Assembly (NCBI GenBank): GCA_905236975.1
Contig: CAJOQU010000133.1
Span: forward strand, 1-29,503
Reading direction: 5' to 3'
DNA from: an uncultured Clostridia bacterium
GTDB taxonomy: Bacteria; Bacillota; Clostridia; Oscillospirales; Acutalibacteraceae
DNA: 29,503 bases
The translations under genes and the position numbers were made by a program. Positions 7,340-16,469 of the stretch are shown here, one piece after another. Position 1 is the stretch's first letter; every line of letters starts with the position of its first letter. The notes beneath the pieces were generated by a model. It was not told where the DNA came from, made no database searches, and saw only the letters and a list, made by a program, of their open reading frames with translations.

Positions 7340-9252
7340 TGCCGGGTCCCGGATTTAAGGGCGGCGCCAAGGCAAAAAACGCCAAGGGTACCGTGAAACG
7401 ATTGATTCAATATCTATTTCAATTTTATAAAGCTCCCCTGGCTGTGGTGGCGGTATGTATTCTGCTCAGCTCCTTTTCAGGCACCATCATATCCATGTTT
7501 TTGAATCGGATCGTTCTGATTGTAGAAGATGGGTTGAAGCTGGGGTATGACGCCATCTCGGGTCGTCTGGTGCGCACCGTTGTTTTGATGGGCAGTTTAT
7601 TTTTGATCGGCATTTTATCCACCTTTCTTTACACGCGCATCATGGCGGTGGTTACACAGGGCTTTTTGAATAAAATGCGCCAAAAAATGTTCGGCGGCAT
7701 GCAAAAGCTTCCCATCCGTTATTTTGACACCCACACGCATGGCGATATCATGAGTTACTACACCAACGATATCGACACCATGCGTCAGTTGATCTCGCAA
7801 AGCATACCCCAGTTTTTTACAGCCGCGATTACGCTGGTCGTTCTGATTGGCTATATGCTGTATTTGAGCGTGTGGATGACCCTGTTGATCTTTGCGGGCG
7901 TCTTTGTCATGATGATGGTCACCAAAAAAGTGGGCGGCAACAGCGCAAAATATTTTGTCAAGCAACAGCGTTCCATCGGCAAGGTGGAAGGCTTTATTGA
8001 GGAAACGATGAACGGTCAAAAGGTCGTGCAGGTCTTTTGCCACGAGGAAGAAAATAAAAAGGCCTTCGACAGCCTGAATGACGCTCTGTTTGACGATATG
8101 TACCAGGCCAATAAGTTTGCTAATATCTTAATGCCGATCATGGGGAACATCGGAAATATTTTGTATGTGCTCCTGGCATTTGTGGGTTCCGTTTTGGTGA
8201 TGACAAAAACGCCCAATCTTTCTTTTTCGGGGCAGGCGCTCACGGTGGCGGTGGTGGTTCCGTTCCTTAACATGGCGCGGCAGTTCTCTATGAATATCAG
8301 CAATGTCTCGCAGCAGCTGAACGCGGTTATCATGGCCATGGCGGGGACCGAACGTATTTTTGACTTGATGGATCAACCGCCCGAGGCGGATGACGGGTAT
8401 GTCACGCTGGTTAATGCCGATGTGGATGAGAACGGCACGATTACCGAAAGCGGCACGCGTACCGGCGTATGGGCATGGAAACACCCCCATCATGACGGCA
8501 CGGTAACGTATACCAAACTGACGGGCGATGTGCGTTTCTTTGATGTGGATTTCGGTTATACGCCTGAAAAGATTGTTTTGCACCACATTGATCTATTTGC
8601 CGAGCCCGGCCAAAAAATCGCTTTTGTGGGCGCTACCGGCGCCGGCAAGACCACGATCACCAATTTGATCAACCGCTTTTATGATATCGCCGACGGAAAA
8701 ATCCGTTATGACGGCATCAATATCAATAAAATCAAAAAAGCTGATCTGCGCAACAGCCTTGGCATTGTGCTGCAGGATGTTAATCTGTTTACCGGCACGG
8801 TGATGGAAAACATCCGTTACGGACGTTTAGACGCGACCGATGAAGAGTGTATCGCCGCCGCTAAGCTTGCTAACGCGCACGGATTCATTGAAATGCTGCC
8901 CGAGGGTTACAATACCGTTTTGAGCGGTGATGGCAGCGGCCTTTCGCAGGGCCAGCGGCAGTTGATTTCGATTGCCCGCGCAGCGGTGGCCGATCCGCCG
9001 GTCATGATTCTGGATGAGGCGACTTCCTCGATCGATACCCGCACCGAGGCCATTGTGCAAAAGGGAATGGACAGCTTGATGCGCGGCAGAACGGTCTTTG
9101 TGATCGCGCACCGGCTTTCCACGGTGCAAAATTCCAATGTTATCATGGTGCTGGATCAAGGTAAAATCATCGAACGGGGCAGCCATGAAAAGCTGATCGG
9201 GGAACAGGGAAAATACTATCAGCTTTATACAGGCGCTTTCGAAATGGAATAA
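7339..9252 (+). CDS. ABC exporter half, ATP-binding and membrane domains (catalytic-site subunit)
   Basis: This 637-residue partner has a basic N-terminal stretch, a six-helix exporter domain (about 25-340) and an ATPase domain. It carries a normal Walker A GATGAGKTT (431-439), signature LSQGQ, Walker B with catalytic Glu560 (MILDEATSS) and switch His591 (VIAHRLST). Between the membrane and ATPase domains lies an extra segment of about 50 residues (around 345-395), usual for this subunit type. Together with the preceding gene it should form an asymmetric heterodimer with one competent and one weak ATP site. Translation is probably coupled through the one-base stop/start overlap. The operon ends in the hairpin at 9286-9321. 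Confidence 0.92.
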   Translation: MPGPGFKGGAKAKNAKGTVKRLIQYLFQFYKAPLAVVAVCILLSSFSGTIISMFLNRIVLIVEDGLKLGYDAISGRLVRTVVLMGSLFLIGILSTFLYTRIMAVVTQGFLNKMRQKMFGGMQKLPIRYFDTHTHGDIMSYYTNDIDTMRQLISQSIPQFFTAAITLVVLIGYMLYLSVWMTLLIFAGVFVMMMVTKKVGGNSAKYFVKQQRSIGKVEGFIEETMNGQKVVQVFCHEEENKKAFDSLNDALFDDMYQANKFANILMPIMGNIGNILYVLLAFVGSVLVMTKTPNLSFSGQALTVAVVVPFLNMARQFSMNISNVSQQLNAVIMAMAGTERIFDLMDQPPEADDGYVTLVNADVDENGTITESGTRTGVWAWKHPHHDGTVTYTKLTGDVRFFDVDFGYTPEKIVLHHIDLFAEPGQKIAFVGATGAGKTTITNLINRFYDIADGKIRYDGININKIKKADLRNSLGIVLQDVNLFTGTVMENIRYGRLDATDEECIAAAKLANAHGFIEMLPEGYNTVLSGDGSGLSQGQRQLISIARAAVADPPVMILDEATSSIDTRTEAIVQKGMDSLMRGRTVFVIAHRLSTVQNSNVIMVLDQGKIIERGSHEKLIGEQGKYYQLYTGAFEME

Positions 9253-9285
9253 CTGCGCGCATTTTTTGCCGTGTATAGAATCAAA

Positions 9286-9321
9286 AAAACAGGAGTTGTC
9301 CGCTGTGACGGCTCCTGTTTT
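9286..9321 (+). terminator. Intrinsic terminator after the ABC exporter operon
   Basis: AAAACAGGAG (9286-9295) pairs with CTCCTGTTTT (9312-9321). The inner bases GTC and GAC can extend the stem. The T-run in the 3' arm completes a standard terminator, and the A-run on the 5' side would also allow activity on the minus strand. Confidence 0.85.
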
Positions 9322-9363
9322 GTTATGAAAAGGTTAAAAAAAGGTTACAAAGCCGTTAAACAG

Positions 9364-9392
9364 TTGATTTTTTACAGATTTTTTGGTAAAAT
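9364..9392 (+). promoter_or_regulatory. Sigma-A type promoter of the yicC-to-rsgA cluster
   Basis: TTGATT (9364-9369) and TAAAAT (9387-9392) are spaced by 17 bp, placing the transcription start about 25-30 bases before the yicC start codon. No other good promoter is seen between here and rsgA, consistent with a long operon. Confidence 0.7.
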
Positions 9393-9427
9393 AATGTGAA
9401 TACAAATCGCCAATGGATGTGAAAAAT

Positions 9428-10306
9428 ATGGTTAGAAGTATGACCGGGTTCGGACGAGCCGTCATTACCGAAAACGGCGTGACCGTTACCGTGGAGGTAA
9501 AATCGGTCAATCATCGCTATTTTGAATTTAATTCTCGCTTACCGCGGGGCTACGCATTTTTGGATGAAAAACTCAAAAGTTTTTGCCAGCAAAAAATCGC
9601 CCGCGGAAAGACCGAGGTCTCGGTTCTGATCGAAGAAGATGACAGTGACAATACCGCCATAGTTATCAATGAAGGATACGCCAACGCCTATTTTCAAGCC
9701 TTAAAAACCTTGGCGGAAAAGTATAAACTGAAGAACGATGTCAAGCTTTCCTCGGTGATTGCAAACCCTGAGCTTTTCACCGTCAGAAAACAGGCGGTTT
9801 CCGAAGAAGTGATCACCGAAACGGTCCTCAAAACCGCGAATGAGGCAATACAACGCTTTGTGGAAATGCGTGAGATCGAGGGCAGGCGTTTGGCGGCGGA
9901 TGTGCGCTCCCGCACCGACCTGATTTTAGAAAAGGTCGCCTTTGTTGAAGAGCGCTCCCCCGAAACGGTTAAAGCGTACCGCGCCAAGTTAGAACAAAAA
10001 ATGCGCGAGCTGCTCGATGATAAACAGGTAGACGAACAGCGCCTTTTGACCGAGACCGCTATTTTTGCCGATAAGATCGCCGTGGCGGAGGAAACCGTCC
10101 GACTGCGCAGTCATATAGCACAATTTTGTTCGCTGCTTGAAAGTGATGAACCCATTGGCCGCAAGCTGGATTTTATTGTGCAGGAAATGAACCGGGAAAG
10201 CAACACCATCGGCTCGAAGGCGCAGGATATTGAAATTGCACACGCCGTGGTGGACATGAAATCCGAAATCGAAAAGATTCGCGAGCAGATACAGAATATC
10301 GAATAG
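9428..10306 (+). CDS. yicC: YicC/YloC family endoribonuclease
   Basis: The 292-residue product begins with the hallmark MVRSMTGFGRA and has the family's C-terminal block (VQEMNRESNTIGSKAQDIEIAH, then VDMKSEIEKIREQIQNIE). YicC/YloC proteins are metal-dependent endoribonucleases that act on RNA in E. coli and B. subtilis. The start at 9428 is preferred over 9413 because it gives the usual family length and has GGATG about 8 bases upstream, while 9413 has no ribosome site. It is the first gene of the cluster, directly followed by remA, as in B. subtilis (yloC-remA-gmk-rpoZ). Confidence 0.92.
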   Translation: MVRSMTGFGRAVITENGVTVTVEVKSVNHRYFEFNSRLPRGYAFLDEKLKSFCQQKIARGKTEVSVLIEEDDSDNTAIVINEGYANAYFQALKTLAEKYKLKNDVKLSSVIANPELFTVRKQAVSEEVITETVLKTANEAIQRFVEMREIEGRRLAADVRSRTDLILEKVAFVEERSPETVKAYRAKLEQKMRELLDDKQVDEQRLLTETAIFADKIAVAEETVRLRSHIAQFCSLLESDEPIGRKLDFIVQEMNRESNTIGSKAQDIEIAHAVVDMKSEIEKIREQIQNIE

Positions 10307-10315
10307 GGGAATGTT

Positions 10316-10588
10316 ATGAAACTGGTAAACATCGGCTTTGGAAATATGGTCTCGGCCAATCGCATGATCGCCATTGTCAGCCCCGAATCGGCACCGATCA
10401 AGCGCATTGTGCAGGAGGCGAAGGAGCGCGGCACCTTGATAGACGCGACCCACGGCAGGCGCACGCGCGCGGTGATTATTACCGACAGCGATCACATTAT
10501 TTTGACCTATCTGCAATCTGAAACGGTGGCTAACCGTGTGATCGACGATGGCGATCTCACCGATGACGAGGAGGAAGAAAATGAATAA
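10316..10588 (+). CDS. remA: RemA/DUF370 DNA-binding regulator
   Basis: The 90-residue product (MKLVNIGFGNMVSANRMIAIV, later THGRRTRAVIITDSDHIILT) is a clear RemA/DUF370 protein. In B. subtilis RemA activates extracellular-matrix operons and forms ring-shaped oligomers that wrap DNA. This copy has a C-terminal acidic tail (about residues 78-90, DDGDLTDDEEEENE) not obviously needed for the fold. It sits 9 bases after yicC and overlaps gmk by 8 bases, as is usual for this operon. Whether it controls matrix genes in this organism cannot be judged from the window. Confidence 0.95.
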   Translation: MKLVNIGFGNMVSANRMIAIVSPESAPIKRIVQEAKERGTLIDATHGRRTRAVIITDSDHIILTYLQSETVANRVIDDGDLTDDEEEENE

Positions 10589-11189
10589 AGGCGGCGTATT
10601 TTTGTTATCCGGCCCCTCCGGCTCGGGAAAAGACACCTTGCTTTCGGCTTTATTTGCCGCACACCCCGAATTGTTGTTTTCAATCTCCTCCATTACGCGC
10701 CCCATGCGCGAAGGGGAGCGCGAGGGTGAAAAATACCATTTTATCACCCGTGAACGCTTTGAAAACATGATCGAACAGGACGAGCTGTTGGAATACAATA
10801 TTTTTGTAGACAACTACTACGGCACGCCCCGTAAGCCGGTGGAAGAAGCATTGCAAAGCGGGAAAGATATGATCATTGAGGTCGATGTCAACGGCGCGGC
10901 GCAGATTCGCCGAAAACTGCCCGATGCTGTCAGCGTGTTTGTGATGCCGCCTTCTCTTGCCGAGTTAAAACGGCGTTTGTCCTCCCGCGGGACCGAGACC
11001 GACGAACTCATTCAGAAACGTCTGCAATGCGCACTGGATGAAATCGCCCGTGCCGTGGAATACGATTATATTGTGGTGAACAACGAAATTGCCACCGCGG
11101 CCGAACAGCTTTATGCCATTATTTTAAGCAATCATTTAAAAACCGATAAACAAATGGAACTTATGAACGAGGTGCTTTCAACATGCTGA
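10581..11189 (+). CDS. gmk: Guanylate kinase
   Basis: The 202-residue product has the P-loop GPSGSGKDT near its start, the GMP-binding block SITRPMREGEREGEKYHFIT and the later VDVNGAAQIRRKLP segment of guanylate kinases. It phosphorylates GMP to GDP with ATP in the cytoplasm. The start at 10581 is chosen because GAGGAGGAAG lies just upstream and the length fits the family; the frame extends 33 bases further upstream but would lose this site. The start lies inside the end of remA (8-base overlap), and the 3' end overlaps rpoZ by 7 bases. The Walker A lysine is followed by Asp rather than the more common Gly or Ser. Confidence 0.96.
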   Translation: MNKGGVFLLSGPSGSGKDTLLSALFAAHPELLFSISSITRPMREGEREGEKYHFITRERFENMIEQDELLEYNIFVDNYYGTPRKPVEEALQSGKDMIIEVDVNGAAQIRRKLPDAVSVFVMPPSLAELKRRLSSRGTETDELIQKRLQCALDEIARAVEYDYIVVNNEIATAAEQLYAIILSNHLKTDKQMELMNEVLSTC

Positions 11190-11368
11190 ACCCGAATATC
11201 GGAAAACTCATCCAAAATTATGATAACCGCTACCGCTTGGTCATCGATGTGGCGCACAGTGCCCGTGAGATCGCCAAAACCATGGAGGAAGAAGGCGACC
11301 TTTCCACCAAAAAGCCGGTCAGCCTTGCCATTGATTCTTTGGCAAACGGGCTCGAAAAGCAGGAGTAA
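11183..11368 (+). CDS. rpoZ: RNA polymerase omega subunit
   Basis: This 61-residue protein matches the omega subunit: NYDNRYRLVIDVAHSAREIAK is the conserved helix region that clamps the beta-prime C-terminus, and PVSLAIDSLANG follows. Omega helps assemble RNA polymerase and in many bacteria contributes to its regulation. The ATG overlaps the last codons of gmk, with GAGGTG about 6 bases upstream. The position directly after gmk is conserved across Firmicutes. The protein is slightly shorter than typical omega (about 67 residues in B. subtilis). Confidence 0.93.
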   Translation: MLNPNIGKLIQNYDNRYRLVIDVAHSAREIAKTMEEEGDLSTKKPVSLAIDSLANGLEKQE

Positions 11369-11378
11369 GGTCGGCACC

Positions 11379-13805
11379 ATGCAAGGGCTTACGGCTCAGG
11401 TTGCGTTGGAAGGCGCCGCGTTTTCTTTTGATAAGTTGTACCGGTATGCCGTTCCGCCCGATCTTCAAAAAAAGGTGGGGTGCGGCTGCCGCGTGCTGAT
11501 CCCGTTTGGCAAAGGCAACACCAAAAAGCAGGGGATGATCCTGTCGCTGGAAACGGCGGATCTTAAGGGACTGAAAGGCCTGTCGGCACTGATCGATGAC
11601 CGCCCCGTTTTGACCGATGAAATGGCGGCCTTATGCCGCTATATGCATGACGTCTGCTTTTGCACTTATTACGAGGCCGTGCGCGCCATGCTGCCAACGG
11701 GGTTTCAGTATCGCCTGATTCCTGTATATACAGCCTCGCAGGATTTTTGCGCCTTTTCCGCGCTTTCCGAAACAGAACAGGCCGTGCTGACCTTTTTAAA
11801 GGATAAAGGCGACACCGCGGAGGATGTGCTGATCCGGCAATTTGGCGTATCAAAGGATTTTTTACAGAACCTTTGCGAAAAACAAGCGATTGACCGCACG
11901 GTTGATACGAAACGCAACCTGAACGACGCAACGCAAAAATTTGTTCGATTATCACCCGAGGCCGAGCAGTTTGAAGATCAAAAGCTCACACCTCGCCAGA
12001 CCGAAGTACTGCGTCTGGTGCGGGACATCGGCGAAGTGGCCGTAAAGGAGATTTTGTATTTTACCGGCTATTCGGTTTCGGTGGTCAACAATTTGGTGCA
12101 AAAAGGCTTGCTCATTGCCTTTGAAAAAAAGGTTTATCTGCCGGCTTATCAAACGCCGGGTGTGCCGCATAAAACGGCGCTTGCTTTAACACGCGAACAA
12201 CAGGCGGCGGCCGATGGTCTGCTTGCCGAATACCGCAAGTCAGAGGGCGCGGTTTCGTTGCTTTACGGTATTACGGGATCGGGAAAAACACAGGTTTTTT
12301 TGCATTTGGTCGATCAAGTGATCACCGAAGGCCGGGGCGTTATCATGATGGTGCCCGAAATTTCGCTTACTCCCCAAATGCTGGCGCTCTTTACCGGGCG
12401 CTACGGCAATGAGGTCGCGGTTTTTCACAGCGCCATGTCCATGGGAAGCCGCATGCGCGAATGGCAGCGCATTAAAGACGGCAAGGCCAAGATTGCCCTT
12501 GGCACCCGCAGCGCGGTGTTTGCGCCCTTTGAAAAGCTGGGGCTTATCATCATTGATGAGGAGCAGGAGCATACCTATAAATCCGAACAGTCTCCCCGTT
12601 TTCATGCAAGGGAGCTTGCCAGGTTTCGCACCGCCTATCATCAAGGGCTTCTTTGCCTTGCCTCGGCTACGCCGTCGATCGAAAGCTATACCGCCGCGAA
12701 AAACGACCAATATAAGTTATTTACGCTAACAAAACGCTACGGCGACGCGGTTTTGCCGGTGGTCGAGACCGTGGATATGAAGAAGGAAATTTTAAACGGC
12801 AATTCTTCGGCTTTCAGTCACCGTCTTTACGAGGCGCTTGACGAGACTTTGCAAAAACAAAAGCAGGCGATTATTCTTTTAAACCGCCGCGGGCACAACA
12901 CCTACGTTTCCTGTCCGAACTGCGGCTATGTGGCCACCTGCCCGCATTGCAGTATTTCATTAACCTATCATTCCGCCAACCATCGCATGATGTGCCATTA
13001 CTGCGGGTATTCCGAACCGGCCGGGGGCAAATGCCCCTCATGCGGCGGCGAACATATGAAATTTTTGGGGCTTGGTACCCAAAAGGCAGAGGAAGAAATC
13101 AAAACTCTTTTTAAAACGGCGCGTGTTCTGCGGTTAGACGCCGACAGTACCCTGGCGCGCGGCTCATACGCCGAATATTTAACCGCCTTTGCGGCAGGGG
13201 AATACGATATCCTGATCGGCACCCAAATGGTTGCCAAAGGGCTTGACTTTCCCAACGTGACGCTGGTGGGCGTTCTGGGAGCCGACAGCGCCATGTACAG
13301 TGAGGATTTTCGCAGCTTTGAACGTACCTTTTCGTTGCTGACACAGGTGGTCGGCCGTGCGGGAAGGGGAAAAGACCGGGGTCTTGCCATTGTGCAGACC
13401 ATGGACCCCGCAAGCAACCTGATCGCACTTGCGGCGGCACAGGATTACGACCGATTTTATGAAGACGAGATCGCGACAAGGCGGCTGATGATCTACCCGC
13501 CGTATTGCGATATTTGCCTGATTTCCGCTCGCTCGGTCGATAAAACGGCGGCGGAACGCGCTCTGAACGGCATTTTTATGAAAATAAAGGAAATGCTAAA
13601 GCAGGAGTATGCTGATGTTAAGCTGATTATTTTAGGGCCGTCTTCGGCCACAGTTTCGAAAGTTCGTAATCAATATCGGGTGCGAATGATAATCAAATGC
13701 CGTAACAACAAGCGGCTTCGAACCCTGATTCGCACGGCGCTTGAACAAAAAATCGCCGCCAATGTAACCGTCACGGTCGATATGAATCCCGAGACCGTAT
13801 TGTAG
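11379..13805 (+). CDS. priA: Primosomal protein N' (PriA replication-restart helicase)
   Basis: The 808-residue product has an N-terminal DNA-binding region (about 1-110), a winged-helix segment, a superfamily 2 helicase core with Walker A GITGSGKT and DEEQ box (IIDEEQEHTYKSEQ), and the helicase-embedded zinc sites (CPNCGYVATCPHC, then MCHYCGY and CPSCGG). Motifs GLGTQKAEEE and QVVGRAGRG complete the signature of PriA. It reloads the replicative helicase at stalled forks. The start at 11379 begins MQGLTAQVALEG, as expected for the family; in-frame sequence upstream overlaps rpoZ and is rejected. coaBC, which separates rpoZ and priA in B. subtilis, is absent. Confidence 0.95.
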   Translation: MQGLTAQVALEGAAFSFDKLYRYAVPPDLQKKVGCGCRVLIPFGKGNTKKQGMILSLETADLKGLKGLSALIDDRPVLTDEMAALCRYMHDVCFCTYYEAVRAMLPTGFQYRLIPVYTASQDFCAFSALSETEQAVLTFLKDKGDTAEDVLIRQFGVSKDFLQNLCEKQAIDRTVDTKRNLNDATQKFVRLSPEAEQFEDQKLTPRQTEVLRLVRDIGEVAVKEILYFTGYSVSVVNNLVQKGLLIAFEKKVYLPAYQTPGVPHKTALALTREQQAAADGLLAEYRKSEGAVSLLYGITGSGKTQVFLHLVDQVITEGRGVIMMVPEISLTPQMLALFTGRYGNEVAVFHSAMSMGSRMREWQRIKDGKAKIALGTRSAVFAPFEKLGLIIIDEEQEHTYKSEQSPRFHARELARFRTAYHQGLLCLASATPSIESYTAAKNDQYKLFTLTKRYGDAVLPVVETVDMKKEILNGNSSAFSHRLYEALDETLQKQKQAIILLNRRGHNTYVSCPNCGYVATCPHCSISLTYHSANHRMMCHYCGYSEPAGGKCPSCGGEHMKFLGLGTQKAEEEIKTLFKTARVLRLDADSTLARGSYAEYLTAFAAGEYDILIGTQMVAKGLDFPNVTLVGVLGADSAMYSEDFRSFERTFSLLTQVVGRAGRGKDRGLAIVQTMDPASNLIALAAAQDYDRFYEDEIATRRLMIYPPYCDICLISARSVDKTAAERALNGIFMKIKEMLKQEYADVKLIILGPSSATVSKVRNQYRVRMIIKCRNNKRLRTLIRTALEQKIAANVTVTVDMNPETVL

Positions 13806-13817
13806 GAGGAACCGAAT

Positions 13818-14261
13818 ATGGCAATTCGAAATATCGTGCAGATCGGCGACGATGTTTTGCGTAAAAAATGCCGCTCACAACTGAATTTTGACGATCGCCT
13901 TGCCATCGTGCTTGACGACATGGCCGATACCATGTATAAAGCGGAGGGCGTAGGTCTTGCCGCGCCGCAAATCGGTATTTTGCGCCGCTTTTGCGTGGTC
14001 GATGTGGGCGACGGGCTGTTGGAACTCGTCAACCCCGTTATTGATTCGGCCAGCGGTAAACAAATAGGGGAGGAAGGCTGTCTTTCCATTCCCGATCGAT
14101 ATGAAGAAGTCGAACGCCCGTTCAAGGTCACGGTTCATGCGCAGGATCGCCACGGCAAACCCATCAAAATCAAGGCGGAAGGCTTTCAAGCGCGTGCTAT
14201 CTGTCATGAGATCGACCATCTTGACGGTATTTTATACATCGATAGGGTAAAGAAAAAATGA
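13818..14261 (+). CDS. def: Peptide deformylase
   Basis: The 147-residue enzyme has all three deformylase motifs: GVGLAAPQIG (44-53), EEGCLS with metal-binding Cys88, and HEIDH (130-134) with the two metal-binding histidines and catalytic Glu131. It removes the N-formyl group from nascent proteins at the ribosome. The start has GGAGG about 9 bases upstream, and the end overlaps fmt by 4 bases (ATGA). Pairing of def with fmt, which adds the formyl group to Met-tRNA, is nearly universal. Length and motifs suggest a fully functional type 1-like enzyme. Confidence 0.97.
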   Translation: MAIRNIVQIGDDVLRKKCRSQLNFDDRLAIVLDDMADTMYKAEGVGLAAPQIGILRRFCVVDVGDGLLELVNPVIDSASGKQIGEEGCLSIPDRYEEVERPFKVTVHAQDRHGKPIKIKAEGFQARAICHEIDHLDGILYIDRVKKK

Positions 14262-15190
14262 AATTGATTTTTATGGGCACGCCCGCATATGCGGTGAATA
14301 CATTGAATGCATTGCTTGAAGCCGGGCATGAAATACTGGGCGTTTTTGCACAGCCTGATAAACCGGTGGGCAGAAAACATGTTGTTACGCCGCCGCCCGT
14401 TAAAGTGTGTGCCGAAGAACACGGAATTCCCGTTTATCAGCCGAATAATTGGAAGGACGGCGAGGCCGCAAAAATCGTTGCGGATCTTGCGCCGGAGGTG
14501 ATCGTGGTGGTGGCCTACGGCAAGATTTTGCCGGAAGAGGTGCTCGCCATTCCGCCGTACGGCTGTATCAACGGCCACGCTTCTTTGTTGCCGGCTTATC
14601 GCGGCGCGTCACCCATCCAGTGGTGCATCGTTTCGGGCGAGACTAAGACCGGCGTTACCACGATGTTGATGGATAAGGGTATGGACACCGGTGATATTTT
14701 AGAAACGGTCATGACCGACATTGGGTCGGAGGAAACCGCCGATGAGCTTTTTGATCGTCTGGCACCCCTTTCGGCAGAGTTAATGGTCAAAACCCTGGCT
14801 GATTTAGAGTCAGGCGGTGTAATCCCCAAAAAACAACCCGAGACCGGCATTTCCTATGCGCCGATCATCAAAAAAGAAATGGCAATGCTTACTTTTCAGA
14901 CAAAGACCGCAAGGGAATTGCATAACGCTGCTCGTGGATTTTATTCCTGGCCGTGCGCTTATTTCTTTTATAACGGCAAGCGCGTTAAGGTGCTGAAAAC
15001 CGCCCTGTCCGATGGCACAAGCGAAGCTCCCGGCACGGTTTTCAAACGGGATAAACGGCTTTTGGTCGCCTGTAAGGCGGGAACAACGCTGGAATTGATG
15101 ACCGTTCAACCCGAAGGCGGCAAACCCATGTCCGGTTACCAAATGCTCTGCGGCGGAAAATTGCCGCTTGGCTCCGTGATCGGGGGCTGA
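14258..15190 (+). CDS. fmt: Methionyl-tRNA formyltransferase
   Basis: The 310-residue protein begins MKLIFMGTPAYAV, with the formyltransferase active site residues Asn105, His107 (INGHASLLPAYRG) and Asp143 (DKGMDTGDIL). The C-terminal part (from about 205) is the tRNA-binding domain, including FYSWPCAY. It transfers a formyl group from 10-formyl-THF to initiator Met-tRNA. It overlaps def by 4 bases and is followed after 2 bases by rsmB, so translation is likely coupled along this stretch. Confidence 0.97.
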   Translation: MKLIFMGTPAYAVNTLNALLEAGHEILGVFAQPDKPVGRKHVVTPPPVKVCAEEHGIPVYQPNNWKDGEAAKIVADLAPEVIVVVAYGKILPEEVLAIPPYGCINGHASLLPAYRGASPIQWCIVSGETKTGVTTMLMDKGMDTGDILETVMTDIGSEETADELFDRLAPLSAELMVKTLADLESGGVIPKKQPETGISYAPIIKKEMAMLTFQTKTARELHNAARGFYSWPCAYFFYNGKRVKVLKTALSDGTSEAPGTVFKRDKRLLVACKAGTTLELMTVQPEGGKPMSGYQMLCGGKLPLGSVIGG

Positions 15191-15192
15191 CC

Positions 15193-16467
15193 ATGGCGAA
15201 TGCGCGAAAACTGGCGGCCGCCGCTTTGGTGCGCATGGAAAAACAGTCTGCCTACTCTAATCTGACTGTCACCGGCATGCTGGGCGGCGCTGAACTTTCC
15301 CCTACCGATAAGGCTTTTGTTTCGGCTTTGATTTACGGCGTGTTGGACCGTAAACTAACCCTGCAATATGTTTTATCCGCTCACATGAAAACGCCTTTTT
15401 GCAAGGTGTCCCCCTATACCGCTGCGGTTTTGCAATCTGCCCTTTATCAGATTTTGTATATGGATAAGGTGCCGGCAAGCGCCGCTGTGAATGAGGCAGT
15501 CAAGCTGGTGAAGTGCTCTAAAGAGAGCCGCAACGCCGCATTTGTCAACGCGGTGTTAAGGTCGATCCTGCGCGAGGGCGCGGCGCTTCCGACAGATGAT
15601 TCCGTTTTTTCGCTTTCGGTGCGGTATTCCTGTCCGCAAGATGTGATTCAAAGCTTTCTTGCCGATTACGGCTTGGAAAATACAAAGGCGATCTTAGAAG
15701 AAAGCCTGCGACCCGCACCCATCACCTTGCGGGTCAACACCCTGAAAACCACCGCGGAGGAATTGGCGTCGGCCTTTGCACAGCGCGGCATCGGTACGGA
15801 ACCCGGCGGGATAGAAAACGCCCTGTCGCTTACGCAGGGGATCGATATCGCCGCCGACCCCTTTTACCGTGACGGCCTGTTTCATGTGCAGGATACATCC
15901 TCTCAAACAGCGGTTTCGGTTTTGGCGCCGCAGCCCGGTGAGCGGGTGTTGGATCTTTGTGCCGCGCCCGGCGGCAAAAGCTTTACCATGGCGCAATGGA
16001 TGCAAAATAAGGGCGAGCTTTGGGCCTGCGATCTTTATGAGAACCGCATACGCCTGATTGAAGACGGCGCAAAACGTCTTGACCTTTCTATCATCAAGAC
16101 CGCCGTAAACGACGCTGCCCTTTACCATGACGAGTGGCCATCTTTTGACCGGGTGCTTTGTGACGTGCCTTGCTCCGGCTTGGGGGTCTTGCGCCGCAAG
16201 CCCGAGATCAAGTACAAGCCTCTTTCCGATAGCGCGGCTCTGCCGGAGATACAATATGCCATCCTGCAAAACGCGGCAAAATACCTGCGGCCCGGCGGAA
16301 AGCTGCTTTATTCCACCTGTACACTGCGGCGTGCGGAGAATGAGGAAACTGCCGCCCGCTTTTCGAACGAGCACCCCGTTTTTCGCAAAATGTATGAACA
16401 CACCTTTTTGCCGCATATGGATAAAACAGACGGGTTCTACTGCGCGTTATTTCAGAAGGAGGGGTGA
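15193..16467 (+). CDS. rsmB: 16S rRNA (cytosine-967-C5)-methyltransferase
   Basis: This 424-residue protein has an N-terminal NusB-like domain (about 1-130) and a C-terminal SAM methyltransferase domain. Motif I is VLDLCAAPGGKS, motif IV PCSGLGVLRRKPEIKY, and the catalytic cysteine lies in YSTCTLRRAENE. These match RsmB/Sun, which methylates C967 of 16S rRNA. It lies between fmt and rlmN as in B. subtilis and many other Firmicutes. The 3' end contains the AAGGAGG ribosome site used by rlmN. Confidence 0.95.
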   Translation: MANARKLAAAALVRMEKQSAYSNLTVTGMLGGAELSPTDKAFVSALIYGVLDRKLTLQYVLSAHMKTPFCKVSPYTAAVLQSALYQILYMDKVPASAAVNEAVKLVKCSKESRNAAFVNAVLRSILREGAALPTDDSVFSLSVRYSCPQDVIQSFLADYGLENTKAILEESLRPAPITLRVNTLKTTAEELASAFAQRGIGTEPGGIENALSLTQGIDIAADPFYRDGLFHVQDTSSQTAVSVLAPQPGERVLDLCAAPGGKSFTMAQWMQNKGELWACDLYENRIRLIEDGAKRLDLSIIKTAVNDAALYHDEWPSFDRVLCDVPCSGLGVLRRKPEIKYKPLSDSAALPEIQYAILQNAAKYLRPGGKLLYSTCTLRRAENEETAARFSNEHPVFRKMYEHTFLPHMDKTDGFYCALFQKEG

Positions 16468-16469
16468 CC

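Noticed and set aside
10611..10640. Asp after the Walker A lysine in guanylate kinase as a defect
   Set aside because: The rest of the P-loop and all GMP-binding motifs are intact, and this operon needs the enzyme; it is probably tolerated variation.
9989..10813. 274-codon open frame opposite yicC, remA and gmk
   Set aside because: It mirrors three well-supported genes on the other strand, lacks a ribosome site and has no recognisable domain.
11220..11378. 53-residue N-terminal extension of PriA
   Set aside because: It overlaps rpoZ out of frame, and PriA families begin at the sequence coded from 11379.
15694..16416. 240-codon open frame opposite rsmB
   Set aside because: Shadow of a certain gene in a GC-rich third-position pattern; no domain or start signal.
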